In this document: piece after piece, positions 34,738-42,791 of the stretch
How the letters are laid out: every line of letters begins with the position of its first letter
Numbering within the stretch: position 1 is the first letter of the stretch
DNA from: Pirellulales bacterium
GTDB lineage: Bacteria; Planctomycetota; Planctomycetia; Pirellulales; JACPPG01
Length of the DNA: 64,000 nucleotides
Assembly: GCA_036499395.1 (NCBI GenBank)
Contig: DASYDW010000129.1
Span: forward strand, 247,533 to 311,532
Direction of reading: 5' to 3'
The notes under the pieces: model-generated
Told to the model about the DNA's origin: nothing
The model's database searches: none
Seen by the model: the letters and a program-made list of their open reading frames with translations, nothing else
Made by a program: the position numbers and the translations under genes

Positions 34738-37700
34738 ATGGCCGCTGCCGACATCGTCATTCGAGGCGCGCGCGAGCATAATCTCCGCTCCGTCGACCTT
34801 ACTATTCCCCGTAATCGACTCGTTTGTTTGACCGGCGTCAGCGGGTCGGGCAAGAGCTCGCTGGCGTTCGACACCCTGTACGCCGAAGGGCAGCGCCGTT
34901 ACATCGAAAGCCTGTCCAGCTTCGCCCGGCAGTTCCTCGGCCAGATGCCGAAGCCGGACGTCGAATCGATCTCGGGCCTCAGCCCATCGATTTCCATCTC
35001 GCAGAAATCCTCGGGCCAGAATCCGCGCTCGACTGTCGGCACGATCACCGAAATTTACGATTACCTGCGTGTCCTCTACGCGCGGACCGGGCTGGGGCAC
35101 TGCCCTAAATGCTCGCGGCCGATCACGGCCCAGACGCGCGAGCAGATCCTGGCCCGCATTGGCACCTTGCCGCAGGGGACGAAGTTCTCGGTCCTGGCCC
35201 CGCTGATTCGCGGGCAAAAGGGAGAATACCGCGACCTGTTCGTCGACCTGATCAAGCAGGGCTTCGTCCGCGCGCGCGTCGATGGTCGGATCGTCCCCCT
35301 GTCGGACGATTTGCGCCTCGACCGGCAGATGCGGCACAATATCGAGGTCGTGATCGATCGACTCACGGCTTCCACCGAAGGTCGCGCGCGACTGGCCGAA
35401 GCCGTTGAACTGGCGCTCAAGCTCGGCCAGGGAAACCTGGTTATCGCGCTCGATGCCGACGGCAAAGCGTCCGCGCCTACGCCCGAGCTCGATGACGAGG
35501 AAGCCGAAGAAGCGCCGTCGCGCGGCGCGCGTCGCAAGATGAAAGGCGCCGATGCGCCGGCCCCGGCCAATGACGACATTTATCTCTCGGCGCATTACGC
35601 CTGCACGCATTGCGGGCTGAGCTTCGAGCCGCCAAGCCCACAGCTTTTCAGCTTCAACAGCCCGCAGGGAATGTGCCTGTCGTGCGACGGTCTGGGCGAG
35701 GTCTACACGTTCGACCCCGATCGTTTGATTCCGGATCGCGCCAAATCGTTTAAGCAAGGCGCGATCGAGATGATCGGCCCGTGGCGCGACCTGGGGCGCT
35801 GGCGTCGTCACATCTATGCCGGCGTGACCGAAACCATCGAGCACCAGCTCGGTCTGGAAGCGGGACAGATTCTCGACACGCCTTGGCAGGATCTCGAACC
35901 CGCGATTGCCAAGCAGTTGCTGTGGGGCACCGGCGATCTGCACATCACGTTCACCTGGCGACACGGGCCGGGCGGACATAAATACGGCGGCCGATTCGGC
36001 GGCATCATTCCCGAGATGCTATCGAAATATCGCAGCACGCAAAGCGGCATGCAGCGTCGGCAATTGGAAAAGTACATGCGCGTGGTTGGCTGCGTCGCCT
36101 GCGCCGGCGCGCGGCTGAACGATCAGGCCCGCACGGTCACGCTGACCTCGCGGCATCCGCGCTTCGCCAGCCAGCGGGCGCTCTCGCTGACCGAGGTCTG
36201 CGCGCTGAGCATTGCCGAGGCGGTGGACTTTTTCAGCGAATTGGAACTCGACCAGACTCGCACGCTGATCGCGGCCGAGGTATTGAAAGAAATTCGCGGC
36301 CGGCTCGGCTTCTTGCTCAACGTCGGGCTCGACTATCTCACGTTGGCTCGCACCGCGCCGACCCTCTCGGGCGGCGAATCGCAACGCATCCGCCTGGCCG
36401 GGCAAATCGGCTGCGGCCTGGTTGGTGTGCTGTACATTCTCGACGAACCGTCAATCGGCCTGCACCCGCGAGATAACGACCGCCTGCTGGCCACGCTCGC
36501 GCAGTTGCGCGATCTGGGAAATACCGTGGTCGTGGTCGAGCACGACGAAGAGACGATGCTCGCCGCGGATACGATCATCGATTTCGGCCCCGGACCCGGC
36601 GTGCGCGGCGGCGAGGTCGTGGCCATTGGCTCGCCGAAAAAGATCGCAGCTGAGCCGCGCAGTCTGACCGGGCAGTATCTCTCGGGCAAGCTGAAGATCG
36701 AAATTCCCGAGAAGCGCCGCGCACCGGGCAAGGATTGGCTGAAGATCCTCGGCGCCGAGCACAACAATCTCAAAAACGTCGACGTCGAAATTCCGCTCGG
36801 CACATTGGTCTGCGTCACCGGCGTATCGGGTTCGGGAAAAAGCTCGCTCGTCAGCGACATCCTGGTCGAGGCTTTGCGCCGCGATCTCAACGGCGGCGAA
36901 GGCGATCCCGGCAAGCACAAGAAGATCGAAGGGATCGACAAGCTCGACAAGCTGATCGCCATCGATCAGTCGCCGATCGGTCGTACGCCCCGTTCGAATC
37001 CGGCCACCTACATCAAAGTCTTCGACGATATTCGCAAGCTGTACACGCAACTGCACGACGCCAAGACGCGCGGCTACAAGGAAGGCCGCTTCAGCTTCAA
37101 TGTCGAAGGGGGACGCTGCGAAGCGTGCGAGGGCAACGGCTCGAACCGGCTCGAAATGGACTTCCTGGCCGATGTGTGGGTAACCTGCCCCGTCTGCCAA
37201 GGGCATCGCTTCAATCGCGAGACGCTGCAGATCCGCTTCAAGGGCAAGTCGATCGCCGACGTCCTGGAAATGGATATTCAGCAGGCGCTCGACCACTTCG
37301 AGAATATTCCGGCCGTGCGGCACAAGCTGCAGACGCTGCACGACGTGGGGCTCGATTATTTGAAGCTGGGGCAGCCCTCGCCCACGCTGTCTGGCGGCGA
37401 GGCGCAGCGTATCAAGCTGGCCCGCGAGCTGGTGAAGAAGAGCACCGGCCGCACGCTATATCTCCTCGACGAGCCCACGACCGGCTTGCACTTCGCCGAT
37501 ATTCACATGCTGCTGAAGGTGCTGCACGACTTTGCCGATGCCGGCAACACGGTGCTGGTGGTCGAGCACAATCTGGACGTTGTAAAGACGGCCGATTGGG
37601 TCATCGACATCGGGCCCGAAGGGGGCGCCGGCGGCGGCCAGGTCGTGGCGGTCGGCACGCCCGAAGACGTCGCCAAGGTGAACGAGTCTTACACCGGGCG

Positions 37701-40700
37701 AGCACTGAAACCGGTGCTGGCACGCGGCGCGCAGCCGTTCGATCTCTCTGGCGCGGCGGCCGCAAAACGCCCGCCCATCGAATCGGCCACATCAATCAAG
37801 GTACGTGGCGCGAAGCAGCACAACCTGAAAGACATCGACGTCGAAATCCCGCGCGATGCTATGACCGTCTGCTGCGGGCAAAGCGGTAGCGGCAAAAGCT
37901 CGCTGGCCATGGATACGATCTATGCCGAGGGGCAGCGCCGGTACGTCGAAAGCCTTAGCTCGTACGCCCGCCAGTTTGTCGGGCAGATGCAGAAGCCGCA
38001 GCTCGAACATATCGAAGGGTTATCGCCAGCGATCGCCATCGAGCAAAAGCATCTCGGCCATACGCCGCGCTCGACCGTCGGCACGGTGACCGAGATCTAC
38101 GACTTCATGCGAATCTTGTTCGCCCGACTGGGCCAGCCGCACTGCCCCGATTGCGACATTCCGATCGGCACGCAGACCTCGGACGAGATCATCGACAAGG
38201 TCATGGCGCAGCCGGCCGGCACCCGGCTGTACTTGATGGCCCCGCTTGAAATTCAGGTCGGCGACAAATACGAATCGTTGTGGGATGAAATTCGCGCCGC
38301 CGGCTATCAGCGCATGCGCGTTGACGGTCAGACCTATCCGATTGACGAGCCGCCGACGATCGACCGCCGCCGCAAGCACACTGTGGAAGTGATCATCGAT
38401 CGCGCTACGGTGCGGACTGAATCACGCTCGCGCATCGCCGACAGCATCGAGAGCGCGTTGTCGCTGGGACGCGGCGTCCTGCACGTGACGTTCCCGGTCG
38501 AGGACGTGCCCGAGGCGCGTTGGCGCACCGAGATCTACAGTCAGCATTTTGCGTGCGATCGCTGCGGCCGCAGCTTCGAGCAGCTCACACCGCACAGTTT
38601 CTCGTTCAATAGCGCGCTGGGCTGGTGCCCGGTCTGCGAAGGGTTGGGAACGCAAACCGGCGCAAACACGTCGGCCTTGCTGCACGATCCGAAGCTGTCG
38701 CTCAAGCAGGGCGCGGTCGCGCTCTGGCCAGGTGTCGACAACAAGCTGTTTCAGCTTATGCTGTCGGCCCTTTCGCACCACACGGGCGTGCCGATCGATG
38801 TGCCATTCGAGCAGTTGCCCGCCCGGCAGCGGCGGACCATCCTGCACGGGTCCGGCGATAGTTGGATCAATGTCCCGGTCCCTGGAGCGAAGAAGAATGC
38901 CGATAAGCCGCTGTTTCGCTTTCAATACAAAGGACTTTACCCCGCGCTCGAAGAGGCCTCACGTTTGTCCTCCGGGATGCGCACCAGGCTCGAACATCTG
39001 GTCGATGAAGTCGAATGTTCGACCTGCGGCGGCAGCCGACTGCGCGACGACGCCGGCGCGGTACGACTGCGCGACGAAACGATCGACGATGTTTGCCGTA
39101 AACCGCTTGGCGACCTGCTGCAGCAATTCGCGCAGTGGAAACCGAACGCTACTGAGAAAAAGATCGCTGGCGAACTGGTGCGCGAAGTGCGCAATCGTTT
39201 GCAATTCCTGGTCGACGTCGGGCTCGAATACCTCACGCTGAATCGCGCAGCCCCCACGCTCTCGGGCGGAGAGGCGCAGCGCATCCGCCTGGCCAGCCAG
39301 GTCGGCAGCGGCCTGACTGGCGTGCTGTACGTGCTGGACGAACCGACGATCGGCCTGCACCCGCGCGACAATCTGCGGCTGCTCGGCGCGCTGCTACGGC
39401 TGCGCGATCTCGGGAACACGCTGCTCTTGGTCGAGCACGACCGCGAAGTCATTGCCGGGGCCGATTACCTGCTCGATTTCGGTCCCGCAGCCGGCGAGCA
39501 CGGCGGCCAGATCGTGGCCCGTGGCACGCCGCAAAAAGTCTCGCAGATCAAAACGTCGGTCACCGGGCCTTATCTGTCGGGCACAAAGGCCATCCCGGTG
39601 CCGACCAATCGGCGATTGACGATTCGCGCTGAAGTGCCGTCTGCTGCCGCGAAAACCAAAGCCAAGCGCGCCGCAAGCAAAACAACAACGACGGCAAAGA
39701 CGCAAAAAGCGGTCGCGAAGAAAACAGCAGCCCCGCCGGTTCCACGAGCCGAGCAGGGCGAAGACTGGCTTCCTCCCGGCGGCGGTTGGCTGGAAGTCAT
39801 TGGCGCCCGCCACAACAATCTGCGCAGCGTCGACGTGCGAATTCCACTCGGCGCGTTCACGGTCGTCACAGGCGTCAGCGGCAGTGGCAAAAGTTCGCTG
39901 GTCGAAGACGTGCTCTACAACTCGCTGGCCCGCATTCTGCATCGGGCGACCAGCCTGGCTGCTCCGCATGACGCCATCCTCGGCGTCGAGATGATCAACA
40001 AGGTCATTCGCGTCGATCAACAGCCGTTGGGCAATACGCCCACATCGAACCCCGCCACGTACACCGGCGTCTTCGAACTGATTCGCACGCTCTATTCCGA
40101 ACTTCCCGATGCCAAGCTGCGCGGATACACGCCGCGCCGCTTCAGCTTCAATGTGCCGGGCGGGCGCTGTGAAAAGTGCGAAGGGAACGGCCAACTGCGC
40201 ATCGAGATGCACTTTCTGCCCGACGTGTGGGTAGAGTGCGATGAATGCCGCGGTCGGCGCTACAATCCCGAGACGCTGGCCGTGCAATTTCATGGCCACT
40301 CGATCTCGGATGTGCTCGACTTGCCGTGCGGGCGAGCGCTCGAACTGTTCAAGAACATTCCCAAGATCCGTCGCGTGCTGGAAACTTTGTGCGACGTCGG
40401 GCTCAGTTATCTGCGATTGGGACAATCGGCTCCCACGCTCTCGGGCGGCGAGGCGCAGCGTGTGAAATTGGCCGCCGAGCTGGCCCGACCCGATACAGGA
40501 CAAACGCTCTACTTGCTCGACGAGCCAACGACCGGTTTGCACTTCGACGATCTGGCACGATTGCTCGACGTGCTGAATCGCCTGGTCGATCTGGGCAACA
40601 CCGTCGTCGTGATCGAACACAATTTGGACGTGATCAAGACGGCCGATTGGATCATCGACATGGGGCCCGAGGCGGGCGAATCGGGCGGACGCGTCGTCGT

Positions 40701-41889
40701 GGCCGGCACGCCCGAGCAGGTCGTGGCGCACGCCCTGGCCGCGGCCCCGTCGAAAACCAAACGCGGTGGCCGCGCCGCGGGCGATCTGTTGCGCTCGCAC
40801 ACGGGCGAAACACTGGCGCCGGTCCTCGAAGCCGATCCACAGGTCGAACGAAAGCTGTTCGACTTCGCCGCGCAAGAGGCCAAGCGCGAAGAAGATCTGG
40901 AAATCAACGAGATCGGTCGCGAAACGCAGATGCCGTGGCAAAACGATGGCCGCGGCTGGCACACGCGCGATCGCGTCGGACGTTCCGGCCAACCCTGCCG
41001 GTGGGACGGCGAAATCCTGGCACGCGTCGTCGATCGCATCCAGGAGCTTGGAAGTTTCTCGCCGACCAACTGGAACAACCGCACGATCGTCGAAATCGCC
41101 AGCGAGAAGAAGACCGACGGTTGGTTCCTGCATGCCGTCACCGGCGAAGAGTGGCTGCTGCAATTGAAATTCCGGGTCGCCAAGAAATCGTTCCAGCGTG
41201 ACGACCTGGTCGCGCGCTTGGACTTGAAGCCGCTCAACGAGATTCACGAGCTGCCGGTCTATGGTTCGGAACCACGCGTGAAGTGCAAAAACCTGCGCGG
41301 GCCGTGGCAGGAAGTGCAGATGCGCGTGCATTGGCTACACGAGATCGACCGGCCCGAGTTCTGGAAATTCCTGACCGAGGCCGTGGCCGGATTCCAACGC
41401 TTTGCCGAACGAGCCGAGCAGCGTCCCGAGGACATCATGCCGTGGAAGGTGCTGGGGCAGAAATGGCATCTGTCGCGAAAAGGCTTTCCGCCCGGCAAGC
41501 GCATTGATTGGGAAGTTGAAGTGCTGGAGGACCTGTGCGAACTCTTGGCCGAGACAGCTAAGGGAGCGCAGTTCCTGTGGAACAATCAACAAGTGGTACA
41601 CGTCTGCCCACCGGGCGGCGGCGAGCCGTGGGCCACGATCCACACCAAGCGGCAAGCCGGCATCGACCTGTCGTTGGCCGGCCCGAAGGCACGCTTCGCG
41701 CTGGGACGCGTCGCCAGCCTGGCGGGCAATCCGGAATTGCAAATCGATCGGCCTGACAAGGACCTGGTGAAGCTGCGCTTCGTCGACTCGGGCGAAGTCA
41801 CGGCTCCCGAGCTGTTCGAGTTCCTGCAGGAACACTACGCAGCCGCCACGGAAAAGCCGAAGCGCTCGCTGGAGCGATCGTCGCTGTAA
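34738..41889 (+). CDS. uvrA: Double-length excinuclease UvrA (two fused UvrA units plus C-terminal domain)
   Basis: UvrA is the DNA-damage-sensing ATPase of nucleotide-excision repair. This 2383-residue protein holds two complete UvrA units in one chain. Unit 1 has Walker A GVSGSGKSS near 33, a CxxC zinc pair around 285-310, signature LSGGESQRIRLAGQ near 543, second Walker A near 695, zinc module GGRCEACEGNG near 790 and LSGGEAQRIKLA near 883. Unit 2 has GQSGSGKSS near 1046, zinc near 1270, LSGGEAQRIRLA near 1507, Walker A near 1711, GGRCEKCEGNG near 1806 and LSGGEAQRVKLA near 1900. A normal UvrA dimer is thus replaced by an internal pair. A Lys/Ala-rich linker (about 1640-1675) sits inside unit 2, an acidic insert (about 241-280) inside unit 1. 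Residues about 2020-2383 form an extra domain I do not recognise. All four ATP sites look intact. Confidence 0.92.
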   Translation: MAAADIVIRGAREHNLRSVDLTIPRNRLVCLTGVSGSGKSSLAFDTLYAEGQRRYIESLSSFARQFLGQMPKPDVESISGLSPSISISQKSSGQNPRSTVGTITEIYDYLRVLYARTGLGHCPKCSRPITAQTREQILARIGTLPQGTKFSVLAPLIRGQKGEYRDLFVDLIKQGFVRARVDGRIVPLSDDLRLDRQMRHNIEVVIDRLTASTEGRARLAEAVELALKLGQGNLVIALDADGKASAPTPELDDEEAEEAPSRGARRKMKGADAPAPANDDIYLSAHYACTHCGLSFEPPSPQLFSFNSPQGMCLSCDGLGEVYTFDPDRLIPDRAKSFKQGAIEMIGPWRDLGRWRRHIYAGVTETIEHQLGLEAGQILDTPWQDLEPAIAKQLLWGTGDLHITFTWRHGPGGHKYGGRFGGIIPEMLSKYRSTQSGMQRRQLEKYMRVVGCVACAGARLNDQARTVTLTSRHPRFASQRALSLTEVCALSIAEAVDFFSELELDQTRTLIAAEVLKEIRGRLGFLLNVGLDYLTLARTAPTLSGGESQRIRLAGQIGCGLVGVLYILDEPSIGLHPRDNDRLLATLAQLRDLGNTVVVVEHDEETMLAADTIIDFGPGPGVRGGEVVAIGSPKKIAAEPRSLTGQYLSGKLKIEIPEKRRAPGKDWLKILGAEHNNLKNVDVEIPLGTLVCVTGVSGSGKSSLVSDILVEALRRDLNGGEGDPGKHKKIEGIDKLDKLIAIDQSPIGRTPRSNPATYIKVFDDIRKLYTQLHDAKTRGYKEGRFSFNVEGGRCEACEGNGSNRLEMDFLADVWVTCPVCQGHRFNRETLQIRFKGKSIADVLEMDIQQALDHFENIPAVRHKLQTLHDVGLDYLKLGQPSPTLSGGEAQRIKLARELVKKSTGRTLYLLDEPTTGLHFADIHMLLKVLHDFADAGNTVLVVEHNLDVVKTADWVIDIGPEGGAGGGQVVAVGTPEDVAKVNESYTGRALKPVLARGAQPFDLSGAAAAKRPPIESATSIKVRGAKQHNLKDIDVEIPRDAMTVCCGQSGSGKSSLAMDTIYAEGQRRYVESLSSYARQFVGQMQKPQLEHIEGLSPAIAIEQKHLGHTPRSTVGTVTEIYDFMRILFARLGQPHCPDCDIPIGTQTSDEIIDKVMAQPAGTRLYLMAPLEIQVGDKYESLWDEIRAAGYQRMRVDGQTYPIDEPPTIDRRRKHTVEVIIDRATVRTESRSRIADSIESALSLGRGVLHVTFPVEDVPEARWRTEIYSQHFACDRCGRSFEQLTPHSFSFNSALGWCPVCEGLGTQTGANTSALLHDPKLSLKQGAVALWPGVDNKLFQLMLSALSHHTGVPIDVPFEQLPARQRRTILHGSGDSWINVPVPGAKKNADKPLFRFQYKGLYPALEEASRLSSGMRTRLEHLVDEVECSTCGGSRLRDDAGAVRLRDETIDDVCRKPLGDLLQQFAQWKPNATEKKIAGELVREVRNRLQFLVDVGLEYLTLNRAAPTLSGGEAQRIRLASQVGSGLTGVLYVLDEPTIGLHPRDNLRLLGALLRLRDLGNTLLLVEHDREVIAGADYLLDFGPAAGEHGGQIVARGTPQKVSQIKTSVTGPYLSGTKAIPVPTNRRLTIRAEVPSAAAKTKAKRAASKTTTTAKTQKAVAKKTAAPPVPRAEQGEDWLPPGGGWLEVIGARHNNLRSVDVRIPLGAFTVVTGVSGSGKSSLVEDVLYNSLARILHRATSLAAPHDAILGVEMINKVIRVDQQPLGNTPTSNPATYTGVFELIRTLYSELPDAKLRGYTPRRFSFNVPGGRCEKCEGNGQLRIEMHFLPDVWVECDECRGRRYNPETLAVQFHGHSISDVLDLPCGRALELFKNIPKIRRVLETLCDVGLSYLRLGQSAPTLSGGEAQRVKLAAELARPDTGQTLYLLDEPTTGLHFDDLARLLDVLNRLVDLGNTVVVIEHNLDVIKTADWIIDMGPEAGESGGRVVVAGTPEQVVAHALAAAPSKTKRGGRAAGDLLRSHTGETLAPVLEADPQVERKLFDFAAQEAKREEDLEINEIGRETQMPWQNDGRGWHTRDRVGRSGQPCRWDGEILARVVDRIQELGSFSPTNWNNRTIVEIASEKKTDGWFLHAVTGEEWLLQLKFRVAKKSFQRDDLVARLDLKPLNEIHELPVYGSEPRVKCKNLRGPWQEVQMRVHWLHEIDRPEFWKFLTEAVAGFQRFAERAEQRPEDIMPWKVLGQKWHLSRKGFPPGKRIDWEVEVLEDLCELLAETAKGAQFLWNNQQVVHVCPPGGGEPWATIHTKRQAGIDLSLAGPKARFALGRVASLAGNPELQIDRPDKDLVKLRFVDSGEVTAPELFEFLQEHYAAATEKPKRSLERSSL

Positions 41890-41916
41890 TCCGCTTCAAG
41901 CGAAATCAGAGGAATG

Positions 41917-41990
41917 ATCCGCAGATTTCGCAGATAGACACGGATTTCTCAAAGTAAAATCTGCGTGCATCTGCGTAATCTGGGGATGGT
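41917..41990. repeat. Palindromic 'ATCTGCG' intergenic repeat
   Basis: ATCCGCAGATTTCGCAGAT and its approximate reverse complement (ATCTGCGTAATCTGGGGAT) face each other around a short AT-rich centre. Related words occur near 45060, 50630, 50880 and 63930, so this is a dispersed intergenic family. Confidence 0.6.
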
Positions 41991-42199
41991 TTTACTCTCT
42001 GAACGCGCCACGTTTGGCGTAACAGCGGTAGCCGTCACGGCATCCGGCGGCAAGATTTCTCGGCGCGAACCTCGTTCGTGTCCGGCGTCTCTCCTCTTCT
42101 GTACCGCTCGAATTACTAGCGCCCGCGAAAGGCAAGTACGCCACCGCCGCCACACCTTGCTGATTTAGCGCCATGAGTTGCCGTTCACACAACATCGCG

Positions 42200-42274
42200 A
42201 TGACCCACACGACGAGCGATACGTCGGTCCGCGCGCTCGTGATGCACAGCTTCGCGCAGCCACCCCCCGTGTGA
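42200..42274 (+). CDS. Possible 24-residue peptide just before a strong terminator
   Basis: ATG 42200 to TGA 42274 would encode MTHTTSDTSVRALVMHSFAQ plus PPPV. No good ribosome-binding site precedes it. It is listed only because a strong terminator follows 31 bases later with no other gene nearby; it may instead be part of a small RNA or the tail of the uvrA transcript. Confidence 0.15.
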   Translation: MTHTTSDTSVRALVMHSFAQPPPV

Positions 42275-42305
42275 CATTCGGCCCCCCGGTCCGTCAGGCT
42301 TTTTC

Positions 42306-42344
42306 AAAGGCCCGATGTCACGCGTGTGACGTCGGGCCTTTTTT
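42306..42344 (+). terminator. Strong rho-independent terminator
   Basis: A 16-pair stem (AAAGGCCCGATGTCAC with GTGACGTCGGGCCTTT, one T-G pair) with a four-base loop is followed by a T-run reaching 42344. The nearest recognised gene on this strand, uvrA, ends 417 bases upstream, so the terminator may belong to a short unannotated transcript. Confidence 0.85.
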
Positions 42345-42412
42345 ATTTCCACGCGCGGATGGCGAATCCGACACGAACGCATTCGCGAACTCAGAGACAA
42401 GGGCAGATCGTT

Positions 42413-42586
42413 ATGCTACTAGCACCACCTCCTTTACCACGAAGACGAAATACGTCCGAGCTGCGCAAGAAATTCTTGCGCGAGACGGAAGGCTTCCTGG
42501 CGAGCGCGCTGCGGCAGCGCAGCCCTGCGCCGCGTTACCTTCCGAAGCCGCGCCGGCCGTGGTTACGGCTGTTCAGCGATCGCTAG
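42413..42586 (+). CDS. Possible small basic protein (57 residues)
   Basis: ATG 42413 opens a frame MLLAPPPLPRRRNTSELRKK, continuing with FLRETEGFLASALRQRSPAP and a basic tail ending WLRLFSDR. From codon 13 on, third positions are strongly GC-rich, as in real genes of this genome, and a helix-forming stretch is plausible. A weak AAGGG lies ten bases upstream. No homologous family is recognised, and the gene lies in a region full of repeats, so this is a tentative call. Confidence 0.3.
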   Translation: MLLAPPPLPRRRNTSELRKKFLRETEGFLASALRQRSPAPRYLPKPRRPWLRLFSDR

Positions 42587-42791
42587 CAGAGGGCCGGTTG
42601 ATGCATTTACTCGCTGTCCGACCGCCGGTAGCTTGTGATTGATCTTGCACGCCGCGGGCGGATTAACTATCTACTCGCCTCCCCTCGTACCGAGACGCCG
42701 TTCTGGCGTGCTAGCAGATTTCGTGCTGTGTGTTCTGGTTTTCTTGTCGTGCGCTAGTGGCCGCGGTCACGTCCTGTGGGCGTAGCGCGCG

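Noticed and set aside
39394..41331. 645-codon open frame antisense to uvrA
   Set aside because: The sense strand is unmistakably UvrA over the whole region; the antisense translation has no recognisable domain.
42178..42642. 154-codon open frame over the terminator region
   Set aside because: It passes through a strong terminator hairpin, and its translation is low in structure; only the shorter frames at 42200 and 42413 were listed, both as tentative.
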